Positions 1 through 8,417 of a DNA stretch of 64,000 bases are shown piece by piece. How positions within the stretch are numbered: position 1 is the stretch's first letter; each line of letters opens with the position of its first letter. Made by a program: the position numbers and the translations under genes. The stretch lies in assembly GCA_017303895.1 (NCBI GenBank), contig JAFLBF010000001.1:682001-746000 (forward strand), written 5' to 3'. The notes below the pieces were generated by a model that worked only from the letters and a program-made list of their open reading frames with translations, had not been told where the DNA came from and did no database searches. The DNA comes from Bacteroidota bacterium. Lineage in GTDB: Bacteria; Bacteroidota; Bacteroidia; 2-12-FULL-35-15.

Positions 1-480
1 GCAAACAACTGTCCTTTCAAAGTTAGACGTTTCAACTGGTTTAACTACAATGGTAATACAGACTTTACATTTAACCCTTCACAAGATGACTTAGGACGTA
101 TGGTATTGAATCCGGATGTTGTGGTTCGTTCACGTGGTGTTATGGAAAAATGTTCAATGTGTGTTCAACGTATCCAGGAAGGTAAATTGGAAGCTAAGAA
201 ATCAGAAGCTCCATTGAAAGACGGTGCTATCAAAACAGCTTGTCAACAATCTTGTCCTACAAACGCGATCTATTTCGGTGACTTGAACGATGAGAATAGC
301 GAAATTGCTAAACTTAGAAAAGAAGAAGCTGAAGGACGTAACTACTTTATCCTTGAAGAGATCGGAATCAAACCAACTGTATCTTACTTAACAAAAGTGA
401 GAAACTGTGAAACAACGATCGAAGAAGGAAGAAAAACTTCAGGACATGCTGAAGCGAAAGAAGAAAAAGAACACGCTTAA
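1..480 (+). CDS. actB: Alternative complex III iron-sulfur subunit ActB, C-terminal part (5' end outside window)
   Basis: This is the tail of the large molybdopterin-oxidoreductase-like/ferredoxin fusion subunit of alternative complex III (ACIII), the quinol:electron acceptor oxidoreductase that replaces bc1 in many Bacteroidota. The frame is open from base 1, so the gene begins upstream; the first in-frame ATG at 100 is internal. The visible 159 residues hold the last iron-sulfur cysteine motifs: an NNCPFKVRRFNW stretch at the very start, then CSMC and CQQSCP. These are typical of the ferredoxin-like domain that carries [4Fe-4S]/[3Fe-4S] clusters. It ends in a charged Lys/Glu tail. actC follows after 45 bp. 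ActB sits on the periplasmic face of the complex in characterised ACIII; that placement is family knowledge, not visible here. Confidence 0.93.
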   Translation, partial: ANNCPFKVRRFNWFNYNGNTDFTFNPSQDDLGRMVLNPDVVVRSRGVMEKCSMCVQRIQEGKLEAKKSEAPLKDGAIKTACQQSCPTNAIYFGDLNDENSEIAKLRKEEAEGRNYFILEEIGIKPTVSYLTKVRNCETTIEEGRKTSGHAEAKEEKEHA

Positions 481-525
481 TCAACCGAATAAAAAGAATT
501 TATAATTTATAATTAGATTATTAAT

Positions 526-1926
526 ATGCAGCACGAATCAGAAATCAGAGAGCCCTTAATCCTTGGTAAAAAGTCGTATCATGAGATCACAGAAGATATC
601 GTACGACCGATAGAAGGAAAAGCTTCAAAGTATTGGTATATGCTATTAACCATTTCCATCATTTGTTTCTTATGGGGAATAGGATGTTTGGCATATACAA
701 TTGGTACCGGTATCGGTGTTTGGGGTTCAAACAACGGTGTTGACTGGGCATTCGATATTACCAACTTCGTATGGTGGATCGGTATCGGTCACGCTGGTAC
801 GTTGATCTCTGCGGTATTGTTATTGTTCCGTCAAAAATGGAGAATGGCGATCAACCGTGCTGCTGAAGCGATGACGATCTTTGCCGTTATGTGTGCTGCG
901 ATCTTCGTATTGTTACATACTGGTCGTCCTTGGTTAGATTATTGGTTATTCCCATTGCCAAATCAATTTGGTTCTCTATGGGTAAACTTTAACTCTCCAT
1001 TGATGTGGGACGTGTTTGCGGTATCAACATACTTTTCTGTATCATTAGTATTCTGGTACACAGGTTTAGTTCCTGACTTTGCAATGATCCGCGATAGAGC
1101 TGCAAAACCATTAGCTAAAAAGATCTATGGAATCATGAGTTTTGGTTGGGGTGGGAGTGCTCGTCACTGGCACCGTTTTGAGGAAGTATCATTGGTACTT
1201 GCAGGTTTATCAACTCCACTTGTATTCTCCGTTCACTCGATCGTATCTACCGACTTTGCTACATCCGTTGTTCCGGGTTGGCATACAACCATCTTCCCTC
1301 CATATTTCGTTGCTGGTGCGGTATTCTCAGGATTTGCGATGGTATTGACTCTTTTGATCATCGTTCGTAAGATCTACAATTTAGAAAACTACATTACTAT
1401 CAAGCACATCGAATACATGAACATCGTTATCATTGTAACAGGTTCTATCGTAGGTGTTGCTTATTTAACTGAGTTATTTATCTCTTGGTATTCAGGAGTA
1501 GAGTATGAGCAGTATGCGTTCTTGAATCGTGCTACCGGTCCATACTGGTGGGCATACGCAGCGATGATGACATGTAACGTTATCTCTCCGCAGTTATTCT
1601 GGTTCAAAAAATTACGTACGAACTTAACGTTCACATTCATCATGTCGATCATTGTAAACATCGGTATGTGGTTCGAGCGTTTTGTGATCATCGTTCCTAC
1701 ATTGTGCCGTACATTCTTACCATCTACCTGGAATATGTACTCTCCATCATTCGTTGATTGGGGTATCTATACGGGAACAATTGGTATGTTCTTTACATTC
1801 TTCTTGTTGTTTACACGTTACTTCCCGGTTATCGCTCAAGCAGAGTTGAAATCGATCGTGAAATCATCAGGTCAAGAGCACAAAGAAAAACATGCACATG
1901 GTCATGCTCATGCAGCACACCACTAA
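526..1926 (+). CDS. actC: Alternative complex III membrane subunit ActC (NrfD/PsrC family)
   Basis: This 466-residue polytopic membrane protein of the NrfD/PsrC family is one of the two large quinol-binding subunits of ACIII. About ten hydrophobic segments run from residue 38 to about 440, separated by short loops, including a GIGHAGTLISA stretch in the N-terminal half that is typical of ActC. The soluble N-terminus is charged. The C-terminus is unusually rich in histidine (KEKHAHGHAHAAHH), which could bind metal or simply be a soluble tail. It lies between actB and actD in the canonical ACIII order with gaps of 45 and 37 bp, consistent with one operon. Family assignment is secure from both sequence and context. 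Confidence 0.95.
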   Translation: MQHESEIREPLILGKKSYHEITEDIVRPIEGKASKYWYMLLTISIICFLWGIGCLAYTIGTGIGVWGSNNGVDWAFDITNFVWWIGIGHAGTLISAVLLLFRQKWRMAINRAAEAMTIFAVMCAAIFVLLHTGRPWLDYWLFPLPNQFGSLWVNFNSPLMWDVFAVSTYFSVSLVFWYTGLVPDFAMIRDRAAKPLAKKIYGIMSFGWGGSARHWHRFEEVSLVLAGLSTPLVFSVHSIVSTDFATSVVPGWHTTIFPPYFVAGAVFSGFAMVLTLLIIVRKIYNLENYITIKHIEYMNIVIIVTGSIVGVAYLTELFISWYSGVEYEQYAFLNRATGPYWWAYAAMMTCNVISPQLFWFKKLRTNLTFTFIMSIIVNIGMWFERFVIIVPTLCRTFLPSTWNMYSPSFVDWGIYTGTIGMFFTFFLLFTRYFPVIAQAELKSIVKSSGQEHKEKHAHGHAHAAHH

Positions 1927-1963
1927 TAAATAGATTGTCATAAACATTTAAGTTTTATAAGAT

Positions 1964-2482
1964 ATGAGTAAAGCAGTAATACACGCAATTTTTGATGATG
2001 AAGAACCATTGATGGCTAGCGCAAAATCGCTACATGCTCAAGGCGTTCATATTAAAGATGTATTTACACCATTCCCTGTTCACGGATTGGATGCAGCAAT
2101 CGGGGTTCCAAGAACAAGAATCGCCATCACTGCATTTATCTATGGTTTAACCGGTGCATCATTGGCTACATTAATGATGTGGTATATGATGATCAGCGAT
2201 TGGCCAACAGATATCGGTGGTAAGCCAAGCTTTGCATATTACATGAATATGCCTGCATTTATTCCTATCACATTTGAATCAACAGTATTATGTGCTGCTC
2301 ACGGTATGGTGATCACGTATTACTTAAGATGCTGGATGTTGCCGGGCGTAAAAGCAAAAAATCCTGATCCACGCACAACAGATGATAAATTCCTAATGGT
2401 GATCGAAACAAAAGAAGAGAACAAAGGAAACATTGAGTCGATGTTGAAAAACGGTGGTGCAACAGAGATTCACCATAAATAA
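1964..2482 (+). CDS. actD: Alternative complex III subunit ActD (DUF3341)
   Basis: This 172-residue protein matches the DUF3341/ActD family in length and layout. A cytoplasmic N-terminal domain of about 50 residues begins with the family's typical start (VIHAIFDDEEPLMASAK) and is followed by a membrane hairpin: two hydrophobic segments at about 55-75 and 95-118. The hairpin is followed by a soluble tail of about 50 residues. In ACIII structures this subunit packs against ActC/ActF on the inner side; its exact role is unknown. Its position between actC and actE is the standard order in the cluster. Nothing in it looks damaged. Confidence 0.93.
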   Translation: MSKAVIHAIFDDEEPLMASAKSLHAQGVHIKDVFTPFPVHGLDAAIGVPRTRIAITAFIYGLTGASLATLMMWYMMISDWPTDIGGKPSFAYYMNMPAFIPITFESTVLCAAHGMVITYYLRCWMLPGVKAKNPDPRTTDDKFLMVIETKEENKGNIESMLKNGGATEIHHK

Positions 2483-2520
2483 GAGTAGAACAAGAATTTG
2501 CTAAAGAATACTATACTACA

Positions 2521-3198
2521 ATGAACAAAAAGGTAACAAGAATTATTTCTTTGATGGCAGTGTTTGGCTGTGTAACCATTGGTTTTACATCATGCTCTAA
2601 ACATGACGAAAATAGTCCGGGTGTTGAGTTCATGCCAGACATGTATCGCTCTCCTTCATTAGAGGCCAACTTATTTGATGTGGTTAAAAATGAAGATGGA
2701 TCATACGATACGATCATTTCTAACCGTAAACCGGTAGCGGGGACTATTGCTCGTGGATATATGCCATATGCATATGCAAATACAGCAGAAGGATATGAAG
2801 CTGCAGGTGCAAATTTGCGTAATCCTTTTCCAAAGAATGAGGCTAACCTTAAACAAGGTGAAGTACTATACGGTAAGTTTTGTGTTCATTGCCATGGTGC
2901 AGGTGGTGAAGGTGATGGTTTAGTAGGTGGTAAATTACCTGGTGCTCCTCCTTCTTACAAAACTGTTTTGAAAACATTGCCCGAAGGTAAAATTTTCCAC
3001 TCGATCACTTATGGCAAAGGTTTGATGGGATCACATGCTAGCCAAATGACTCAGGAAGAAAGATGGAAAGTAGCATTGTACGTTCAAAAATTACAAGGGA
3101 ATGATGGTGCTGCTGCTGCAACGGTAGCAAGCGATTCTACAAAAACAGATTCAACAGCAGTTGCTGCTGCTGTGAAAGTAGAAGAACCAAAAAAATAA
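2521..3198 (+). CDS. actE: Alternative complex III mono-haem cytochrome c lipoprotein ActE
   Basis: This 225-residue exported c-type cytochrome belongs to ACIII. It has a lipoprotein signal peptide ending in a lipobox (GFTSC, Cys25), so it should be anchored in the membrane and face the periplasm. A single CVHCH haem-binding motif lies at residues 121-125. A downstream Met in the LMGSHASQM region (about 169-176) is the likely sixth ligand. The Ala/Val/Thr-rich tail after residue 195 looks like a flexible linker. It would pass electrons from the ACIII iron-sulfur/haem chain to the oxidase encoded just downstream. It lies 38 bp after actD and 33 bp before actF, inside the same operon. Confidence 0.93.
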   Translation: MNKKVTRIISLMAVFGCVTIGFTSCSKHDENSPGVEFMPDMYRSPSLEANLFDVVKNEDGSYDTIISNRKPVAGTIARGYMPYAYANTAEGYEAAGANLRNPFPKNEANLKQGEVLYGKFCVHCHGAGGEGDGLVGGKLPGAPPSYKTVLKTLPEGKIFHSITYGKGLMGSHASQMTQEERWKVALYVQKLQGNDGAAAATVASDSTKTDSTAVAAAVKVEEPKK

Positions 3199-3231
3199 TT
3201 AAAAGGATTTATTCGAGATACAAAAAGATAA

Positions 3232-4473
3232 ATGAATACTGATATGAATAATAACTATACGTTTACAAGCAGAACCAGAAACATTACTTTTGGTTTAATG
3301 GCAGTAGGTTTAATTACGATCATTGCCGGCTTTTTAACTGATCATGCTCCGGAAGGGGTGAGCCACGATGAATATCATCATACTCGCTTTTGGGCAAATT
3401 TATTGGTAAACAGCTATTTCTATATGGGAATTGCTTTGTTGGCAACATTCTTCATGGCATTACAATATGTTGCTGAGGTTGCTTGGTCAGTGGCAGTTAA
3501 ACGTGTTTACGAAGCAGTATCTAGTTTCTTACCTATTGGAGCGATCATGATGTTCATCGTTCTTTTAGCCGGTCAGTTACATTTACACCACTTATACCAC
3601 TGGATGGATCCTGAAACGATCAATCCTGAGTCACCAAAATACGATGAAGTAATTGCAGGAAAAGCAGGTTACTTTACTCCTTGGTTCTTCTGGTTAAGAA
3701 CGATCCTTTATTTAGTAGTTTGGGTATTATTCCAACGAGGTTTCATTAAACGTTCATTAGAGCAGGATCTGCAAGGTGGAACAGCTATTCACTTCAAACA
3801 AATGGGTAAAGCAGCTGTGTTCATGGTATTCTTCGCTGTAACTTCATCTACTTCTGCTTGGGATTGGATGATGAGCTTAGATGTACACTGGTTCTCTACC
3901 ATGTACGGATGGTATGCATTCTCCGGAATGTGGATCTCTGCAATGACAACGATTATCTTATTTGTGATCTACTTAAAACGTAAAGGTTATTTAGAGCAAG
4001 TGAACGAAAGCCATATCCATGATTTAGGTAAATGGGTATTTGCAGTAAGTTTCTTGTGGAGCTATTTATGGTTCATGCAATTTATGTTGATCTGGTATAC
4101 AAACATTCCTGAAGAAACGATCTATTTCCATGAGCGTATGCACGATTTTGGTTACATGGGCTTAATGTGGACAGTGTTCTTTATGAACTTTGTATTCCCA
4201 ATGGTATTATTAATGAGCCGCGACTCAAAACGCAACTACTTCTTCTTAGTATTTGTAGGTGCTATCATCTTTGTTGGTCACTGGTTAGATGTATTTGTAA
4301 TGGTTATGCCTGCAACTGTAAACGGTCACTGGCATTTAGGTTGGATGGAAATTGGAATGGCTTTAGGTTTCTTAGGATTAATGTTATTCGTTATCCACAG
4401 AGCTTTAGCGAAATCTCCATTGATGATCAAACAACACCCTTATTTGGACGAAAGTCTTCATCATCAGGTATAA
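3232..4473 (+). CDS. actF: Alternative complex III membrane subunit ActF (NrfD-like)
   Basis: This 413-residue integral membrane protein is the second NrfD-like subunit of ACIII, with about ten transmembrane segments. The region TDHAPEGVSHDEYHHTRFWAN near the start of the mature part and the loop HHLYHWMDPETINPES are characteristic of the quinol:cytochrome c oxidoreductase family in Bacteroidota. ActC and ActF together form the membrane core and may contribute to proton translocation; that role is inferred from published ACIII structures. An in-frame ATG at 3244 is an alternative start, but the one at 3232 gives a normal N-terminus. coxB begins 48 bp downstream, linking the quinol oxidoreductase directly with the terminal oxidase. 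Confidence 0.94.
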   Translation: MNTDMNNNYTFTSRTRNITFGLMAVGLITIIAGFLTDHAPEGVSHDEYHHTRFWANLLVNSYFYMGIALLATFFMALQYVAEVAWSVAVKRVYEAVSSFLPIGAIMMFIVLLAGQLHLHHLYHWMDPETINPESPKYDEVIAGKAGYFTPWFFWLRTILYLVVWVLFQRGFIKRSLEQDLQGGTAIHFKQMGKAAVFMVFFAVTSSTSAWDWMMSLDVHWFSTMYGWYAFSGMWISAMTTIILFVIYLKRKGYLEQVNESHIHDLGKWVFAVSFLWSYLWFMQFMLIWYTNIPEETIYFHERMHDFGYMGLMWTVFFMNFVFPMVLLMSRDSKRNYFFLVFVGAIIFVGHWLDVFVMVMPATVNGHWHLGWMEIGMALGFLGLMLFVIHRALAKSPLMIKQHPYLDESLHHQV

Positions 4474-4521
4474 TTTTAATTTTAGAATAGCATATAATAA
4501 CGAATTTCAATACAAAACACT

Positions 4522-5511
4522 ATGATAAAGTTTTTAGTTTACGTTGCCATTATTTTAGCAGTTTTAGCAGTTGGCTATTTAGTAAGAGTATTTGAACTTG
4601 CTCAAAGTTTAAAAGGTAAAAGATCGGAAGAGATCACCGATAAGGATAATCAGAACATGGCAAAGGTAATGCTTGGTCTATTGGTATTCCTTTTTGGATT
4701 CACGATCTGGCAATTAAATGAATATGGTAGCAAATTATTACCTGAAGCAGCTTCTATTCATGGTGTTGAAACAGATAAATTATTGGATTTTAACTTTGCC
4801 ATCATCTGGATAGTTTTCGTATTGACTCAATTTTTATTATTCTGGTTTGCTTATAAATACTACGGAAGAAAGAACAACAGAGCATCTTATTTCCCTCACT
4901 CCAACAAATTAGAGATGATTTGGACAGTTATCCCTGCTATCGTTTTAGCGGTGATCATTATTTTTGGTTTGAAAACATGGAACAAGATCACAGAGCCTGC
5001 TGCAGCTGAATCAACTATTGTTCAGATCTACAGTAAGCAATTTGACTGGACTGCTCGTTATGCAGGTAAAGACAATGTATTGGGTGAATCAAACTACAAA
5101 TTGATCACAGCTTCTAATGAATTGGGAATGGTAGCTGACAACAAAGAAGGTCAGGATGATATCATCGTGAAGAATGAATTACACTTACCGGTAAACAAAG
5201 AAGTTGAATTCAAATTCAACTCACGCGATGTGATCCACAGTGCTTATTTCCCTCACTTCAGAGCACAAATGAACTGTGTGCCGGGTATGACTACTATGTT
5301 CCATTTCACACCAACTATTACTACTGCTGAAATGCGTGCGAAAACAGGAAACGATAAATTTGATTATATTTTGTTGTGTAACAAAATTTGTGGAAACAGT
5401 CACTACAATATGCAAATGACCATTATTGTTGAAACAGAAGAAGAATACAACAAATGGTTATCAGAGAAAAAACCTTTTGGTGCAGCAGCAGCTACAGCAG
5501 AAGCAAAATAA
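4522..5511 (+). CDS. coxB: Cytochrome c oxidase subunit II (CuA subunit)
   Basis: This 329-residue protein is subunit II of a haem-copper oxidase. It has an N-terminal hydrophobic segment (about 3-22), two further membrane helices (about 48-68 and 90-112, then 128-150) and a periplasmic cupredoxin domain. The CuA ligands are visible: Cys286, Cys290, His294 and Met297 in the CNKICGNSHYNM motif, with the partner His in DVIHSAYFPH. The residue between the two cysteines that is normally Glu (CSEIC) is Lys here. It precedes coxA by 42 bp. No haem c domain is fused, so electrons must arrive from a separate cytochrome such as ActE. Confidence 0.95.
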   Translation: MIKFLVYVAIILAVLAVGYLVRVFELAQSLKGKRSEEITDKDNQNMAKVMLGLLVFLFGFTIWQLNEYGSKLLPEAASIHGVETDKLLDFNFAIIWIVFVLTQFLLFWFAYKYYGRKNNRASYFPHSNKLEMIWTVIPAIVLAVIIIFGLKTWNKITEPAAAESTIVQIYSKQFDWTARYAGKDNVLGESNYKLITASNELGMVADNKEGQDDIIVKNELHLPVNKEVEFKFNSRDVIHSAYFPHFRAQMNCVPGMTTMFHFTPTITTAEMRAKTGNDKFDYILLCNKICGNSHYNMQMTIIVETEEEYNKWLSEKKPFGAAAATAEAK

Positions 5512-5553
5512 TATTAGAAAATACAGTAATTAAATTAATAAAAGTATAAGAAT

Positions 5554-7371
5554 ATGTCAATGGAGAATCACGGTCATCACAATCACGAAGGACACCACGC
5601 TCACCACGATGAACATCATCATGAAGAACATTGGGTGACGAAATACGTATTTAGTATGGATCACAAGGTCATCTCACGTCAGTTCTTGATCACTGCTGTG
5701 ATCATGGCGGTGTTAGCAATGATCATGTCTATCCTTTTCCGTTTGCAATTAGCTTGGCCGGGAGAGAAGTTCGCCATCATTAACTATCTATTAGGTGATA
5801 AATGGGGTAAAGATGGTATTCTTGATCCGGGAATGTACATGGCATTGGTTACTATTCATGGTACTGTAATGGTGTTCATGGTATTAACAGGTGGTTTGAG
5901 TGGTACATTCAGTAACTTATTGATCCCTTACCAAATTGGTGCTCGTGATATGGCATCAGGATTCTTGAACATGTTATCATACTGGTTCTTCTTCTTATCA
6001 AGTGTGATCATGGTTTCTGCTTTCTTGATCGAAACAGGTCCTGCATCAGGTGGTTGGACAGTTTATCCTCCTTTAAGTGCATTGCCTCAAGCAATGGAAG
6101 GTTCTAAATTAGGTATGACATTGTGGTTAGTTTCTATGTCATTGTTCATCGTATCTTCATTATTAGGTGGATTGAACTACATCGTTACGATCTTGAACTT
6201 ACGTACAAAAGGGATGTCAATGACTCGTTTGCCACTTACTATCTGGGCATTCTTCGTTACTGCTATCCTTGGTGTATTATCTTTCCCTGTATTATTATCT
6301 GCAGCATTATTGTTGATCTTCGACCGTAGCTTCGGAACATCTTTCTACTTGTCAGATATCTATATCGGTGGACAAGCATTAGAGCAAACAGGTGGTAGCC
6401 CGATCTTATACCAACACTTATTCTGGTTCTTAGGTCACCCTGAGGTATACATCATCATTTTACCAGCATTGGGTTTAACTTCTGAGATCATCTCTGTTAA
6501 CGCTCGTAAGCCGATCTTCGGTTACCGTGCAATGATCGGTTCGATCATGGCGATCGGTTTCTTATCGTTCATCGTTTGGGGTCACCATATGTACATTACC
6601 GGTATGAATCCATTCTTAGGATCTGTATTCGTATTCACTACTTTGTTGATCGCTATCCCATCAGCGGTAAAAGCATTTAACTACATCACAACATTATGGA
6701 AAGGTAACATCCGTTACACTCCTGCTATGTTGTTCGCTATCGGATTGGTATCAACGTTCATCTCCGGTGGTTTAACAGGTATCATCCTTGCTGACTCTGC
6801 ATTGGATATCCAGGTTCACGATACATACTTCGTTGTAGCTCACTTCCACATTGTAATGGGGGTATCTGCGATCTTTGGTATGTTAGCGGGTGTTTATCAC
6901 TGGTATCCTAAATTATTCTTACGTCAGATGAACAAGAAATTGGGGTATATCCATTTCATATTAACATTCATCTCTGCATACGGGGTATTCTATCCAATGC
7001 ACTTCTTAGGATTAGCAGGTGTGCCTCGTAGATATTATGACAATACAGCTTTCCCTATGTTCGATAACTTAGTGGATGTAAACGTGTTGATCACACTTTT
7101 CGCGATTCTTGGGGCACTAGCACAAGTATTCTTCTTATTTAACTTCTTTTACTCAATGTTCCGTGGCCCTAAATCAGAACAAAATCCTTGGGGATCAAAC
7201 ACATTGGAGTGGACAACGCCTATGGCAAACATTCACGGAAACTGGCCTGGTCCATTACCTGAAGTTCACCGTTGGCCATACGACTACAGCAAGCCGGGTG
7301 TTGAAGCTGATTATATAATGCAAACAGTTCCATTAGCTGAAGGAGAATTAGATGGTGGAGGACACCACTAA
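5554..7371 (+). CDS. coxA: Cytochrome c oxidase subunit I
   Basis: This 605-residue catalytic subunit of a haem-copper oxidase carries haem a, haem a3 and CuB. Key motifs are present: FLGHPEVYIIILPALG (CuB His and the cross-linked Tyr), WGHHMYITGM (CuB histidine pair) and HDTYFVVAHFHIVMG (haem ligands). The Tyr and Glu of GHPEVY mark an A-type enzyme. About twelve membrane helices are seen. The first 26 residues are extremely histidine-rich (HGHHNHEGHHAHHDEHHHEEH), which is unusual in classic oxidases. ATG at 5554 and an in-frame ATG at 5560 are both possible starts. Subunit III is not in this cluster and must lie elsewhere. A strong terminator follows. Confidence 0.96.
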   Translation: MSMENHGHHNHEGHHAHHDEHHHEEHWVTKYVFSMDHKVISRQFLITAVIMAVLAMIMSILFRLQLAWPGEKFAIINYLLGDKWGKDGILDPGMYMALVTIHGTVMVFMVLTGGLSGTFSNLLIPYQIGARDMASGFLNMLSYWFFFLSSVIMVSAFLIETGPASGGWTVYPPLSALPQAMEGSKLGMTLWLVSMSLFIVSSLLGGLNYIVTILNLRTKGMSMTRLPLTIWAFFVTAILGVLSFPVLLSAALLLIFDRSFGTSFYLSDIYIGGQALEQTGGSPILYQHLFWFLGHPEVYIIILPALGLTSEIISVNARKPIFGYRAMIGSIMAIGFLSFIVWGHHMYITGMNPFLGSVFVFTTLLIAIPSAVKAFNYITTLWKGNIRYTPAMLFAIGLVSTFISGGLTGIILADSALDIQVHDTYFVVAHFHIVMGVSAIFGMLAGVYHWYPKLFLRQMNKKLGYIHFILTFISAYGVFYPMHFLGLAGVPRRYYDNTAFPMFDNLVDVNVLITLFAILGALAQVFFLFNFFYSMFRGPKSEQNPWGSNTLEWTTPMANIHGNWPGPLPEVHRWPYDYSKPGVEADYIMQTVPLAEGELDGGGHH

Positions 7372-7382
7372 TCCAAATAGAT

Positions 7383-7430
7383 AAAAAAACAAAAGCCCCA
7401 CGATTTTTATAGTGGGGCTTTTGTTTTTTT
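7383..7430. terminator. Bidirectional intrinsic terminator between coxA and the DUF3108 gene
   Basis: A perfect 19-bp inverted repeat (7383-7401 with 7412-7430) has GCCCCAC at its core and flanking A and T runs. It therefore ends in a U-run when read from either side. It sits between two convergent genes and should stop both. Confidence 0.9.
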
Positions 7431-7440
7431 ATCTTCCTGT

Positions 7441-8271
7441 TTAATTTACTTTGGCAAGTGGATTCGCTAATCCGCTGTAATTGGTCAATTCTACCTTTAT
7501 TGATCCTACCAGCACGTCTGCCTGTCCTTTGATCGGAATGTGGTTCTTATCGTCAGTGATCCAGATGTTAAGGTCTTCCTCTTTCTTAAATACACGTCCT
7601 TTTTGTACGATTGGACGGAACTTTAAGCATTTGAATGTTCCTAAGTCGGTTGTTACCGTTTCGCGTGCTATAAACTTAATTTTTAATGGCCATACTTCTT
7701 TGTCCATAAAACAGTTCAAGGTGTACATCTCGCCCGGTTTAGCTGCCGAAAGATCCAGATTACGTGCATGATAAAACGCTGAAAGCATATCCTGCATGTT
7801 GGGTTCAATATCGTATTGTTGACCTTCGCCTACATTTACCTTTTTATTGTAATGGTTAAATACATAATCCTGATTGATGATATAACCACCCTCATTTACA
7901 CGTCTCACAAACATCCAGGGCACCAATGCTTCTTCATCTACGTATGTTTCATAACGGTCGCGCACCTTGTAAAACCAATCGAACGAACCTTTGGATGATC
8001 CCAAACCAACCACGTGGAAGGTTTTACGGCCTGCTATTTCTTTGGCTTCTTCGGTAACAACAAGCGAAGCAACCCCTGCGTCAATTATGCCGTAATGCAT
8101 GCGGAAGCTTAATACTTCTCCGCGTTTGAACGCATTGTTGTTCATCATAGGTAATACTTTGCTTGTTCCATCTTCTATTTGAATAGATGGTAATTCTTTT
8201 TCCTGTGTGAAGGACATGCCTGCAATTCCTGCAAGTGCTGAAAGTCCTCCGAATAAAACGATCTTGTTCAT
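7441..8271 (-). CDS. Secreted DUF3108 family protein
   Basis: This 276-residue protein has an N-terminal signal peptide (hydrophobic at 3-20, then FTQEKE), so it is probably periplasmic or outer-membrane associated. The rest matches the DUF3108 pattern: an early LSFRMHYGIIDAG motif, a FYKVRDRYETYVD stretch and a C-terminal KFRPIVQKGRVFKKEEDLNIWITDD region that is typical of the family. The fold is thought to be beta-rich, resembling LolA/LptA-like or barrel-binding proteins, but its function is not established. It stands alone, convergent with coxA and separated by the shared terminator. The ATG at 8271 is the natural start because it precedes the signal peptide. Confidence 0.85.
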   Translation of the reverse strand: MNKIVLFGGLSALAGIAGMSFTQEKELPSIQIEDGTSKVLPMMNNNAFKRGEVLSFRMHYGIIDAGVASLVVTEEAKEIAGRKTFHVVGLGSSKGSFDWFYKVRDRYETYVDEEALVPWMFVRRVNEGGYIINQDYVFNHYNKKVNVGEGQQYDIEPNMQDMLSAFYHARNLDLSAAKPGEMYTLNCFMDKEVWPLKIKFIARETVTTDLGTFKCLKFRPIVQKGRVFKKEEDLNIWITDDKNHIPIKGQADVLVGSIKVELTNYSGLANPLAKVN

Positions 8272-8365
8272 GGTTGTTGAATTAAGATGTTAAACAGTAT
8301 TCAAACGGTATGCCAAAGGCATTTATTGCTTTGTACGAAATTGCAGATGAGAGGGTTATAGCAAT

Positions 8366-8393
8366 AAAAAAAGGCGCTTTTTGCGCCTTTTTT
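8366..8393 (-). terminator. Intrinsic terminator of leuS
   Basis: An 11-bp stem with a GGCGC core (8367-8377 / 8383-8393) and a 5-nt loop is followed, on the minus strand, by a run of seven T. It lies just downstream of the leuS stop and ahead of the DUF3108 gene. Confidence 0.88.
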
Positions 8394-8417
8394 GTGTAAA
8401 AATGTTCCTTTTTGTGC

